From Chitinophagaceae bacterium (GTDB taxonomy: Bacteria > Bacteroidota > Bacteroidia > Chitinophagales > Chitinophagaceae), in contig CANCSS010000022.1 in NCBI GenBank assembly GCA_947380905.1, forward strand, positions 1 to 33,342: 33,342 nt of DNA, read 5' to 3'. A program made the translations under genes and the position numbers. Shown here piece after piece: positions 17,567-25,808 of the stretch; position 1 is the stretch's first letter; each line of letters begins with the position of its first letter. The notes beneath the pieces are model-generated. The model had not been told where the DNA came from. It did not search any database and saw nothing but the letters and a program-made list of their open reading frames with translations.

Positions 17567-18304
17567 TTACTTTCTAAAATCAATATTATTAAAAATGGAG
17601 AGTCTTAAAACGTCCATATTTGAAATGCTATTTTTAGCATTTAATTGCTGATTAATGCCGGTATACCCAAATTGGAAAATATTGTCTTTATTGAGGTAGT
17701 AATAAAAACCTAGCGATAGCCTATTTTGGTCAAAAGTATTGTACACTATACTTTTTCCAAAGTTGAAATAAATTTCATTAGAAACCACAAAAGAAAAACT
17801 TCCTTTCTGATAAGGATGACTGGTGAGTGGAATTTGTTTTAAAAAATAATACCTAAGTCGATAGGTATTATCATAATGGGTGGAAGGCGCATCATTAATA
17901 GCTGTTTGTTTAAACCGCTCTTCCAATCGCAACCATTGTAGTGTTTTTGAATGCGCACTTTCTGTATTTAATTGTACCATTTGCCAGGGTCTATATTCAA
18001 CTAAACGATAATAAGTTCCAGTAGAATGAACTTGATCAACATATGTTAAAGCACCTACTAATTTTAAATTGTTTTTTGTATAATAAGTACCCCCTAAGGT
18101 TGATTCCGTTGCATAAAAGGATTTGTAATAACTATCTGATAATTTTAGTTGAAGATCTATCCAGGAACCCCATTGTTTAGAATACCTATTTTGGTTTAAA
18201 TAATCCAACCAAGTTTGTTGTGCGTATTGCAATTTTGTAGTTTGTGCATGAACTAAAAAGCAAAAAGATAAAAAGAAAAAAAATAGATAAATTTTAATGC
18301 GCAT
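17567..18304 (-). CDS. DUF2490 domain protein, probable outer-membrane barrel
   Basis: 245-residue secreted protein of the DUF2490 family, common in Bacteroidota. Function is unknown; the pattern of alternating aromatic and polar residues suggests a beta-barrel. Residues 1-21 are a Sec signal peptide ending in V-H-A-Q. Family-like segments include Q-W-G-S-W-I-D-L-Q, the R-L-E-E-R-F run and a C-terminal F-N-N-I-D-F-R-K. ATG 18304 is chosen over the in-frame TTG at 18313 because it gives a compact leader. It is alone on this strand here, with 125 bases to the next gene downstream. Confidence 0.8.
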   Translation of the reverse strand: MRIKIYLFFFFLSFCFLVHAQTTKLQYAQQTWLDYLNQNRYSKQWGSWIDLQLKLSDSYYKSFYATESTLGGTYYTKNNLKLVGALTYVDQVHSTGTYYRLVEYRPWQMVQLNTESAHSKTLQWLRLEERFKQTAINDAPSTHYDNTYRLRYYFLKQIPLTSHPYQKGSFSFVVSNEIYFNFGKSIVYNTFDQNRLSLGFYYYLNKDNIFQFGYTGINQQLNAKNSISNMDVLRLSIFNNIDFRK

Positions 18305-18551
18305 AGGATTCAAAAATGTTAAAAATAGTACGATTTAGATGAAATAGGAAAACCGTTATCTCCTTTAAAAGACTATAAAGAAAAATGAATAGTTTGAATT
18401 TATAATTATTAAATTCTAGTAGCAATTATCCATAAACAACTAATTGCTTATCATTTTATTACATATATTTTTAAATTATATTAAACTTTTATACAAAATT
18501 AAAGTCTAAACTCTAATCTGGTTGTCTATATATGCAACTGATTGATTGCTA

Positions 18552-19829
18552 ATGCCAAACCTTGCTTTTATCAAACGAAAAAATCTGTCCAACTTGCTCC
18601 ACAAAAAGCTATTGCTCACGGCTTTTCTAGCTATGGCAACTTTATGGGTATTGGCCCACCCAATGTTTCTTAGTAAGGATATCTTACCAAAAAACATCCA
18701 TGATACATTAATAAAGGAACGTCAAGAAAAAGATCTAACTGATTATTTTCATGCAATTGTAAAAAAACGATTTGACTCCACCAATACGCGAGATAAAAAT
18801 AAATTTCATGTTTCATTCTTACCTGCTATTGGATACACATTGCAAACGGGAATGGCAGGCGTCGTAAGTACGAATATTGGATTTTACAAACACGATGATA
18901 GTACGGCTAAAATTTCAACCATTACAAGTAGCATTACCTATTCGGAGTACAGCCAAACCATTTTCCCATTGTATGCTGATGTTTGGTTAAAACATGACAA
19001 GATTAATTTAATTTCCGACAACAGATTCATTGCTTATCCTTCTAATATTTATGGTCTAGGGGGTAGAACAGATCCTAATAGAGCCCATACTATTAATTTT
19101 AGCGGCTTTAAATTGCACGAAAAAATATTATTCTCATTTGCAAAAAATTGGTTCGCTGGAGGTGGTCTTTATTATGATCAATTTTGGGATATTGCCGTAG
19201 TAGATCCTACTACTAAAAGAATCAATACCATCATTGGAAATGAATTAGGAAATTATGAAATTGCAGTTGGACCAGTGATTAATGTATTGTATGATTCAAG
19301 AACCAATCAAATCAATGCACTAAGAGGTACTTACTTCAATGTAAACCTAAAAGACAACCTTCCTGTTTTAGGAAGTGGAACTTATTGGCAATCCTTATTA
19401 ATAGATACCCGAAAATATTTTAATTTTCCTCGGGGTTCAAAAAATACCTTGGCATTTTGGAGTTATGAATGGTTGACTTTAGGTGGCAATCCTCCTTATT
19501 TATTAAAGCCTGCAACTGGGTGGGACGATCAATACAATACGGGTCGAGGTTATATCCAAAGTAGGTTTAGGGGCAATAACATGTCTTATTTAGAATCAGA
19601 ATACCGATTTGCCATCTCCAAAAATGGATTATTGGGTGGTGTAGTTTTTGTAAATGCAGAAAAATTTTCAGACGAACTTTCTACTACTTACAAGGCGGTA
19701 TTGCCAGGCTATGGTCTTGGAGTAAGAATAAAATTAAACAAGTTCGCCAGAACCAATATTTGTTTGGATTATGGTTTTGGAAACAACAGTTCCCAAGGAT
19801 TCTTTGTGAATTTAGGAGAAGTTTTTTAA
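18552..19829 (+). CDS. BamA/TamA-family (D15 surface antigen) outer-membrane barrel without POTRA domains
   Basis: 425-residue protein made almost only of the 16-strand D15/Omp85 barrel. The family loop G-R-G-Y...R-F-R-G, which in BamA packs inside the barrel, is visible in the C-terminal third as R-G-Y-I-Q-S-R-F-R-G. The length is about half that of true BamA, leaving no room for POTRA repeats. It therefore resembles the patatin-less or stand-alone barrel relatives of unknown substrate. A hydrophobic segment (about residues 19-36) ending at A-H-P is the probable signal. ATG 18552 is used; an in-frame TTG lies 6 bases upstream. The C-terminus ends in F, normal for outer-membrane barrels. Its stop is 2 bases from the stop of the convergent lipoprotein gene. 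Confidence 0.82.
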   Translation: MPNLAFIKRKNLSNLLHKKLLLTAFLAMATLWVLAHPMFLSKDILPKNIHDTLIKERQEKDLTDYFHAIVKKRFDSTNTRDKNKFHVSFLPAIGYTLQTGMAGVVSTNIGFYKHDDSTAKISTITSSITYSEYSQTIFPLYADVWLKHDKINLISDNRFIAYPSNIYGLGGRTDPNRAHTINFSGFKLHEKILFSFAKNWFAGGGLYYDQFWDIAVVDPTTKRINTIIGNELGNYEIAVGPVINVLYDSRTNQINALRGTYFNVNLKDNLPVLGSGTYWQSLLIDTRKYFNFPRGSKNTLAFWSYEWLTLGGNPPYLLKPATGWDDQYNTGRGYIQSRFRGNNMSYLESEYRFAISKNGLLGGVVFVNAEKFSDELSTTYKAVLPGYGLGVRIKLNKFARTNICLDYGFGNNSSQGFFVNLGEVF

Positions 19830-19831
19830 TT

Positions 19832-20701
19832 CTATTGTAAAGCGAGTTTGAATTGATACCAATTGGCTACTACTTTGTTGTTATCAAAACCGCCTCCACC
19901 ACGCATACCTCCGCCACTGCTCCCGCGTCTGCCACCTCCCATGCCGCCACCACCACCTCGCATTCCACCGCCCATTCCACCGCCACCTCGCATGCCTCCA
20001 CCCATCCCTCCGCCACTTCTCATTCCTCCTTCACCAGCAGCACTAGCAGTTCTAGTTTCATTGTTCATAGTATTTAAAACAATACCAACACTTAAGCTAG
20101 GTGCATTCTTAGCATTGAAGGGTTTATTATAAACAAACTTAATGGGTATGATAGCTTCAAAAACCAAATTCCCATAAGCATCATTATTAATACCCACTTT
20201 AAGGGCAGTTGTGTCTGAAACATCGTAAATTCTATTGTCCATATTTATAAAACCAAATGTTTTATAAATATCATTGTCCATTAAAAGTTGCTTTTTAAAA
20301 TGAGTCTGATCTGCAGTTTTATTGGCACTGCTATTTCTTTCTCTATTATTAATTCGTTCCATATTCGAAACTTCATTAGCAGGAAAACTAATGCCCATCG
20401 ATTTGTCCGTTTTACCCTTCGTATCCACATATACCGATATACCTGCTCTTAACATTCTCATTTGAGTAGATGGATCACTCGTTGCCACACTTACATAAAT
20501 ATTGTTATTGTCATTGGTGATATTGTACTGCAATGCACCATCTTCCGAGCCAAATCGCAAAGGTAAATGCCAATCTACCGAATTCCCATCGGCCAAAATA
20601 GGTGTTTCTTGAAAATTACCTAATGGATACTCTTTAGGGCTACAATTGCTTAAAGTAAAAAATAAAAGCAAGTAGATAAAACCGAATTGGTTATTCTTCA
20701 T
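19832..20701 (-). CDS. Lipoprotein with CBM9/DOMON-like domain and Gly/Met/Arg-rich insert
   Basis: 289-residue lipoprotein; the lipobox L-S-N-C sits at about residue 20. Residues about 30-215 look like a CBM9/DOMON-type beta-sandwich (I-L-A-D-G-N-S-V-D-W, then N-I-Y-V-S-V-A-T-S-D and a late I-V-L-N-T-M strand). Residues about 222-270 are nearly all Gly, Met and Arg, in repeats of the type G-G-G-M-G-G-G-M-R-G. A final strand, N-W-Y-Q-F-K-L-A-L, follows, so the low-complexity part is an insert rather than a tail. I do not recognise a specific function. The neighbour at 20803 is also glycine-rich, but a terminator separates the two genes. Confidence 0.7.
   Translation of the reverse strand: MKNNQFGFIYLLLFFTLSNCSPKEYPLGNFQETPILADGNSVDWHLPLRFGSEDGALQYNITNDNNNIYVSVATSDPSTQMRMLRAGISVYVDTKGKTDKSMGISFPANEVSNMERINNRERNSSANKTADQTHFKKQLLMDNDIYKTFGFINMDNRIYDVSDTTALKVGINNDAYGNLVFEAIIPIKFVYNKPFNAKNAPSLSVGIVLNTMNNETRTASAAGEGGMRSGGGMGGGMRGGGGMGGGMRGGGGGMGGGRRGSSGGGMRGGGGFDNNKVVANWYQFKLALQ
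19890..20034 (-). repeat. Low-complexity Gly/Met/Arg-coding tract
   Basis: On the plus strand this reads as imperfect repeats of CCACC/CCGCC separated by CAT. It is far more GC-rich than its surroundings. Coded on the minus strand it gives the glycine-methionine-arginine insert of the lipoprotein. Proline-, serine- or threonine-rich frames on the plus strand are shadows of it. Confidence 0.85.
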
Positions 20702-20745
20702 GGTAAAGTTTAGTGTAAATGAAATTTACTAGGTGGTTTTAAAAA

Positions 20746-20772
20746 TCAAAGCCCTGGTATACAGGGCTTTGA
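20746..20772 (-). terminator. Terminator after the DUF6515 gene
   Basis: Bases 20746-20756 pair perfectly with 20762-20772 (11 bp, 5-base loop). Read on the minus strand the stem is followed by a run of five T. It lies between the DUF6515 gene and the lipoprotein gene. Confidence 0.8.
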
Positions 20773-20802
20773 TAAAGAATTAATTATTAAAATCTAATTA
20801 AA

Positions 20803-21798
20803 TTATTTTCCAACTACCTTATATTTTAAAGTATTGTTTTCAATAAGTTCCTCAAAGAATACATTGTTGTTAGAAACAAAATATTTGCGATTATTGACAA
20901 TGACTGCTTTGCAATCTGCTGGCAGTGCATCAATAACATCTCCAATATTGTATTGCAATGCAGGCGTATTATAATTAGTAGGTGCAGTTGCAGCTGGCGT
21001 TGTATTTTGAACATTGCTATTTTGAGCAACATTGTTTTGAACAGAAGCCTCTTCTGCATTCCCATTGGTATTTAATACCCCATTTAATCCTGCAATCAAA
21101 TACCAGATAGTACCATCTTGCTTCACATATTCTTTATAATAAGTACCATTGTACTCATAGTATTTCTCGTTATTGACAACTACTACTTTAGCTTCTTTTG
21201 GTATTCTAGGAACACTAGCTCCAACAGGTGCTTGTACCACTTGGTATTGATTCTCATTTTGGCGATAATAAATACCACTATGATAATAATAAGGGTAACC
21301 TCCAAAATTAAAGCCCCAATAGCCATAAGGCAAAGCGCCTATAGATAAGCCAAATGGAGGGAAGATGCTTCCATAATAACCACCATAATATCCATAAAAT
21401 AAGCCATCATAGAAATAATAAGGAAAGCCGCCAAAACTAATTCTCATAAAGGATCTGGGAATGCTTCTATACATTCTGCCACCGGCAATACCTAAGTTAG
21501 CACCTCCTCCACCTACTCCTGCTCCAACACTCATGGAAGTTCTTCCACCAACACTCATCGAGGCTCTGGCGCCCATACTTGTAGCTGCTCTTACATTGCC
21601 ACCACTAGCACTTGAATAACTGCCTCTGCTACCTCCACTAAATCCACCGCCAAAGCTGCCGCCTCTTGAAAATCCACCGCCGCCTCCAAATCCGCCGCCA
21701 CCCCCTCTTCCACCTCTTTGGGCTTCTAAAAGTGTAGTACTTGTAATAACCAATAGTAAAGTGACCACTATTGGGATAAAGTTTTTAATGTTTTTCAT
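20803..21798 (-). CDS. Secreted Gly-rich DUF6515-type protein
   Basis: 331-residue secreted protein. A signal peptide (residues about 1-26, ending E-A-Q) is followed by a Gly/Arg/Ser-rich stretch (about 27-65), then a glycine-tyrosine-rich hydrophobic region. Next come paired Tyr-rich repeats with the pattern V-V-V-N-N-E-K-Y-Y-E-Y-N-G-T-Y-Y, repeated near the C-terminus as V-I-V-N-N-R-K-Y-F. This pattern matches DUF6515 proteins of Bacteroidota; function unknown, probably cell surface or matrix. ATG 21798 gives the usual leader; in-frame ATG 21807 and TTG 21828 are possible. Confidence 0.72.
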   Translation of the reverse strand: MKNIKNFIPIVVTLLLVITSTTLLEAQRGGRGGGGGFGGGGGFSRGGSFGGGFSGGSRGSYSSASGGNVRAATSMGARASMSVGGRTSMSVGAGVGGGGANLGIAGGRMYRSIPRSFMRISFGGFPYYFYDGLFYGYYGGYYGSIFPPFGLSIGALPYGYWGFNFGGYPYYYHSGIYYRQNENQYQVVQAPVGASVPRIPKEAKVVVVNNEKYYEYNGTYYKEYVKQDGTIWYLIAGLNGVLNTNGNAEEASVQNNVAQNSNVQNTTPAATAPTNYNTPALQYNIGDVIDALPADCKAVIVNNRKYFVSNNNVFFEELIENNTLKYKVVGK

Positions 21799-22048
21799 AT
21801 GCTCCATTTTAAAATTGTTATAAATCAACGTACAATTATTAGATGTTAGATTGAATCAATAGTTTAAAGTTAAGTCCTTTATACAAAGTTAAATCAATAA
21901 AAAAAAAGTTAACAGAAATTTTAGTGAAATTAAGCAAATCTTAAGTAAAAATGATAGCCCTTTTTTAAAATTTTTAAACCCTTGACCCATAAAAAGGTCT
22001 ATAAATCAAGGGGCATAGCTTCCCAATACTAAAAACTAGTTGCCAACC

Positions 22049-22939
22049 ATGATACAAAAATACTGCGAAAGAATTGTTCCTGAAAATGCCAAATTTTCAA
22101 TCTTAATCCCCAGCTGGAACAACCTAAATTACCTCAAAATTTGCATCCAAAGTATTCGAAAAAACTCCAGTTTTAACCACCAAATTATTGTACATGTGAA
22201 TGAGGGTATAGATGGCACTTTGGAATGGATGGGAACTCAAACAGACATCAGTTACACGTATAGTACTGAAAATATTGGTGTTTGCTATTCGCTCAATTGT
22301 GCAAGGAGTATCGTGAAAACAGATTATATCGTTTACGTAAATGATGATATGTATTTATGTCCAGAATGGGATAAATGGTTATTTGATGAAATAATAAGTA
22401 TTGAACATCAAAAGTTTTTTTTATCCTCCACTGTTATTGAACCAGTCGCATCTAGTAATTGTGTAATAGAAAAAAATTATGGAACCAATTTTACAAATTT
22501 TAAAGAAGCCGAATTATTGAAAGAATATAAGCAATTGGAATTTAAAGATTGGGCAGGGGCAACATGGCCTCCCAATTTATTGCCCACTAAATTATGGGAT
22601 GCCGTGGGCGGATACAGCATTGAATTTTCACCAGGCATGTATTCGGATCCAGATTTTTCAAATAAATTATGGAAAGCGGGAGTGAGGTATTTTAAAGGAG
22701 TAAATGCAAGTAGGGCATATCATTTTGGATCAAAAACTGTAGATAGAGCAAAATTAAATAAAGGCTATACTCAATTTATAAATAAGTGGGGTTATACCTC
22801 CAGCTTTTTAACTAAAAAAATGCTTCATAGAGGAGAAAAATTTTTAGGCCCCGTTTCCAAATTAAATGTCCCATATACTTTAAGAATCAAACAATTATTT
22901 AAACGGGTTAGTTCTGCCTTTAAAAAATTAGAATTGTAA
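22049..22939 (+). CDS. GT2-family glycosyltransferase
   Basis: 296-residue family 2 glycosyltransferase, cytoplasmic with GT-A fold. The opening F-S-I-L-I-P-S-W-N-N nucleotide-binding strand is at about 16-25 and the metal-binding D-D of V-N-D-D-M-Y-L near residue 110. The C-terminal half has the acceptor-side P-G-M-Y-S-D-P-D-F segment. It adds a sugar from a nucleotide donor to an unknown acceptor, perhaps in surface polysaccharide synthesis. ATG 22049 is preferred over TTG 22040. No other polysaccharide genes lie beside it. Confidence 0.85.
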   Translation: MIQKYCERIVPENAKFSILIPSWNNLNYLKICIQSIRKNSSFNHQIIVHVNEGIDGTLEWMGTQTDISYTYSTENIGVCYSLNCARSIVKTDYIVYVNDDMYLCPEWDKWLFDEIISIEHQKFFLSSTVIEPVASSNCVIEKNYGTNFTNFKEAELLKEYKQLEFKDWAGATWPPNLLPTKLWDAVGGYSIEFSPGMYSDPDFSNKLWKAGVRYFKGVNASRAYHFGSKTVDRAKLNKGYTQFINKWGYTSSFLTKKMLHRGEKFLGPVSKLNVPYTLRIKQLFKRVSSAFKKLEL

Positions 22940-22997
22940 ATTTCCAAAAGTTCAGGTAGTAAACATCTTAGTTCCCTCATGGTAAGGCAAAGCGGTT

Positions 22998-23005
22998 TAT
23001 ATTTG
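22998..23005 (+). promoter_or_regulatory. Bacteroidota-type -7 box upstream of trmB
   Basis: The sequence TATATTTG matches the Bacteroidota -7 consensus TAnnTTTG exactly and ends 4 bases before the trmB ATG at 23010. No good TTTG -33 box is seen at the proper distance. If used, the mRNA would start at or very near the ATG. Confidence 0.4.
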
Positions 23006-23009
23006 CAGT

Positions 23010-23867
23010 ATGGGGCAGAAAAAACTAATCAAATTTGCGGCTATCAAGGCCTATGAAAATGTACTAGAATACCCGGTAAATTGCAAGGGTAGCTGGCAGG
23101 CCTTTTTTGAAAAGTTACAAGCCCAAGGCAGCCCTACATCGGATAAAATTGCGGATGTAAATTCGAAAGAAAGTATCCCCCCCCATCCGCCTGCATCAAA
23201 ACCAGCAACCCCCTTAACCTTAGAACTGGCATGTGGCAGAGGTGAATACGCGGTAGGCATGGCCAGGATGTTCCCTGATCAAAATTTTATAGGCCTAGAT
23301 ATAAAAGGCAACCGCATTTGGAAAGGTGCCAGTATTGCTAATAAAGAAGGCATTCATAATGTCGCTTTTGTAAGAACACAGATAGATCAAATCACCAATT
23401 ATTTCGATACCAATGAGGTAGCCGAAATTTGGATCACTTTTCCCGATCCACAATTAAGATTATCTAAAGCAAAAAAAAGGTTAACGCATCCAAAATTTTT
23501 AAGAATGTATCAGCAATTTTTACAGCCAGGCGGTTTGGTACATTTAAAAACAGATAGTCCCAATTTATACTTATTTACTAAAACAGTGATTGAACTTTTC
23601 GAACTTACTGTTATCACTGCTACCGATAATTTATACAAAACAGCCTTCGTCCAATCCAATCAATGGAATGAAAAATTATCGATAAAAACTTATTATGAAG
23701 GTTTGAATATTGCAGGCAGCAATCGCATTCACTATATTCAATTTAAAATAGACAAAGCATTGCCCATTGAAAAAGACGAGCAGTTAAAAGAAATGATTGC
23801 CCAATTTGAAGTCACAGAAACGCATGATGCGAAAAGAGAAAGAGGCGTTAAGACAAACGAAAATTAA
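23010..23867 (+). CDS. trmB: tRNA (guanine-N7)-methyltransferase
   Basis: 285-residue SAM-dependent enzyme that makes m7G46 in tRNA variable loops. The SAM motif L-E-L-A-C-G-R-G-E-Y is at about 72-81, G-L-D-I-K-G follows, and the family signature W-I-T-F-P-D-P-Q lies near residue 148. The start is typical for Bacteroidota TrmB (M-G-Q-K-K-L-I-K-F). Residues about 37-68 are an unusual low-conservation, proline-rich insert before the SAM domain, encoded across a run of eight C (23177-23184). The ATL gene follows after 8 bases. Confidence 0.92.
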   Translation: MGQKKLIKFAAIKAYENVLEYPVNCKGSWQAFFEKLQAQGSPTSDKIADVNSKESIPPHPPASKPATPLTLELACGRGEYAVGMARMFPDQNFIGLDIKGNRIWKGASIANKEGIHNVAFVRTQIDQITNYFDTNEVAEIWITFPDPQLRLSKAKKRLTHPKFLRMYQQFLQPGGLVHLKTDSPNLYLFTKTVIELFELTVITATDNLYKTAFVQSNQWNEKLSIKTYYEGLNIAGSNRIHYIQFKIDKALPIEKDEQLKEMIAQFEVTETHDAKRERGVKTNEN

Positions 23868-23875
23868 AAGTCCCA

Positions 23876-24223
23876 ATGCAATACACGGCAATGACCAATG
23901 ATTTTTTTCAAAATGTATTTGATGTGGTTCGATTGATCCCAAAAGGTCGAGTAACCAGTTATGGAGCCATTGCCAAATACTTAGGAACAGGCAGAAGCTC
24001 AAGAATGGTAGGTTGGGCCATGAATGCCTCCCATGGTGTAAAACCCAAAGTACCCGCACACCGTGTCGTTAATAGAAATGGCATGCTAACGGGCAAAGCC
24101 CATTTCGCTACCCCTACCCTAATGGAAGAATTATTACTGAAAGAAAAAATAAAAGTAAAGAACGAAATTATTATTGATTTTGAAAAACACTACTGGGATC
24201 CGATTAAAGAATTGGGATTTTAA
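23876..24223 (+). CDS. Alkyltransferase-like (ATL/MGMT-fold) DNA-binding protein
   Basis: 115-residue protein of the O6-alkylguanine transferase fold. The catalytic P-C-H-R motif is P-A-H-R here (P60-A61-H62-R63), so it cannot accept an alkyl group. ATL proteins flip out O6-alkylguanine and flag it for nucleotide excision repair. The helix-turn-helix part G-R-V-T-S-Y-G-A-I-A-K-Y-L-G (about 24-37) and the following arginine-rich R-S-S-R segment fit the family. ATG 23876 is used; an internal ATG at 23891 is possible. It follows trmB closely and converges with the DUF420 gene. Confidence 0.88.
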   Translation: MQYTAMTNDFFQNVFDVVRLIPKGRVTSYGAIAKYLGTGRSSRMVGWAMNASHGVKPKVPAHRVVNRNGMLTGKAHFATPTLMEELLLKEKIKVKNEIIIDFEKHYWDPIKELGF

Positions 24224-24253
24224 GTGTAGCGTCTTAAAATTTTCTAATCAAAT

Positions 24254-24838
24254 TTAAGAATAATAAGGCTTAATCATCATATACACCAAGGGGCCTGTCA
24301 CCGCTACATAAAACCAAATTGGCCACATTCTTTTGGCTTTTCTCTTGTGGTCGGCATATTCACCGGTTAACCCACGATAGGCTGTAAACAATATAAAAGG
24401 CAAACTGGTAGCAGCTAAAATAATATGGGTAGCTAACAATAGAAAATACATACCTCTTGTATTGCCCACTACTGCTAATTCTGCAGTGCTTAGGATACCA
24501 TCATGATCCGTATCTCCAAACTTAGTTTCGCCTGCAAATAAATGATGCGCGATATAAGATACTAAAAACAGCACCGATAATAATAATGCAGTAAGCATGA
24601 TATTTTTATGCGCTGTATAATTTTTTTGTTTGACTGCAATCAAAGCAGCGACCAATAAAACCGCTACAGTTGCATTTAAGAGCGCATTTACTAATGCAAA
24701 AATATGTTTGTCAAAAGGCAATTCAACAGCCAAAGTAAATTTGCTTAAAAAAGTTACGGCCACAAGAACCACTACCGAAAATATTCCAATGAGTAATTTC
24801 GCTTGCTTGTCATTCTTTTTCATTACAGGTGCTAACAT
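24254..24838 (-). CDS. DUF420 membrane protein with EF-hand-like loop
   Basis: 194-residue inner-membrane protein of the DUF420 family, which accompanies cytochrome oxidase operons (function uncertain, possibly assembly). About five hydrophobic helices are seen. Family histidines lie in the A-H-K-N-I-M and A-H-H-L-F segments. Residues 109-120 form a full canonical EF-hand loop (D109, D111, D113, G114, L116, E120) between two helices, which would bind calcium if folded and exposed. It is the last gene of the oxidase cluster, after SCO. Confidence 0.85.
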   Translation of the reverse strand: MLAPVMKKNDKQAKLLIGIFSVVVLVAVTFLSKFTLAVELPFDKHIFALVNALLNATVAVLLVAALIAVKQKNYTAHKNIMLTALLLSVLFLVSYIAHHLFAGETKFGDTDHDGILSTAELAVVGNTRGMYFLLLATHIILAATSLPFILFTAYRGLTGEYADHKRKAKRMWPIWFYVAVTGPLVYMMIKPYYS

Positions 24839-24903
24839 AATTCAAATGTATTTTGGAGTATCATTATAGGAATTCAAAATAAGTACAAATATTAAAAACT
24901 TGT

Positions 24904-25722
24904 TTATTTTGTTTTAGGTTTATTAAATTTTGTGTTAAAATAATATACAAAACCGCTCACCATCACTACAATCAACAGCCACAACCAACTAAGATCTATA
25001 ATTTGTTGAAACACTTCGTTTTTCTTTGTCTTGTCTTTTTCCAACATCAAGTAGCCCACATCTTTGGCCATTTTCAAGATGGAGGTGGAATCTAAACCAT
25101 TGTAATACCCACGCACTTGCATTTTTTTATCTATCAAAATAAAGCGACTGGTATGAACAAAATCAGGACTAATGGGTTCCTTGCTAAATTGATCTACTTT
25201 TAATTCTTCAAAAGCAAATTTGTAAATAGCATCTCGATCGCCAGTGAGCAGCCACCAATTATCAGCAATCACACCCATCTTATTGGCATAAGCTCTTAAT
25301 GCGGGAACGCTGTCTCTAACAGGGTCTACACTGATTGACATAAACTGAACAATAGAAGTATCCACTCTATTGCGTACATCGCCTCCTCTAGAAAAAGAAC
25401 GTTGCAACTTGCTCATGTTACCGGTGAGCTTGGGACAAATGCTTCCACAACTGGTAAAAAATAAATCAAGAATAATGATCTTGCCATGTTGGTCATAAAT
25501 AGAAACCGTATCGCCTAATTGATTGATCAAGCTGATATTTTTAGTGGTATGCCAAATACTGTCAGATTTTTGTTTGCCATCTACCACCTGCTCTATCACT
25601 GTGTCTAATAGATAATGCCTGGGCATCGCCACGGCGTGGTCACTGGCCGATTTTAACCACAGATAACATGCGACAGGAATAAAAAGTGCAATGATTAAAC
25701 CGTAGAAAGATTTTTTTGACAT
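24904..25722 (-). CDS. SCO1/SenC family copper chaperone
   Basis: 272-residue SCO protein, which delivers copper to the CuA site of cytochrome oxidase subunit II. A thioredoxin-like domain carries the copper ligands C92 and C96 (C-G-S-I-C-P) and H190 (F-V-H-T-S). There is an N-terminal membrane anchor (about 6-22) and also a C-terminal membrane helix (about 246-266), so the domain would be held at both ends on the outer face of the inner membrane. It lies downstream of the oxidase genes, beyond a terminator-like hairpin. Confidence 0.92.
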   Translation of the reverse strand: MSKKSFYGLIIALFIPVACYLWLKSASDHAVAMPRHYLLDTVIEQVVDGKQKSDSIWHTTKNISLINQLGDTVSIYDQHGKIIILDLFFTSCGSICPKLTGNMSKLQRSFSRGGDVRNRVDTSIVQFMSISVDPVRDSVPALRAYANKMGVIADNWWLLTGDRDAIYKFAFEELKVDQFSKEPISPDFVHTSRFILIDKKMQVRGYYNGLDSTSILKMAKDVGYLMLEKDKTKKNEVFQQIIDLSWLWLLIVVMVSGFVYYFNTKFNKPKTK

Positions 25723-25735
25723 TTTATAAATTTAA

Positions 25736-25764
25736 AAAACCACCTCAGGAATCGGGGTGGTTTT
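25736..25764 (-). terminator. Terminator between subunit IV and SCO genes
   Basis: Bases 25736-25746 pair with 25754-25764 (11 positions with one G-T wobble, 7-base loop). On the minus strand a run of six T closes the stem. SCO and DUF420 would depend on read-through or their own promoter. Confidence 0.75.
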
Positions 25765-25808
25765 AATTATTTGAAAAGGGCCTCGAGCTCCTATCTTTAT
25801 GAATCTTA

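Noticed and set aside
19853..20132. Overlapping plus-strand ORFs rich in Pro, Ser and Thr
   Set aside because: They are the complement of the Gly/Met/Arg-coding tract of the minus-strand lipoprotein; composition is explained by that tract, and there is no start context or family match.
21884..21891. Minus-strand -7-like box (CAAAGTTA on plus) before the DUF6515 gene, and a similar one at 18494-18501 before the DUF2490 gene
   Set aside because: Each matches the TAnnTTTG consensus in reverse, but neither has a TTTG -33 box at the right distance, and such AT-rich octamers are common here.
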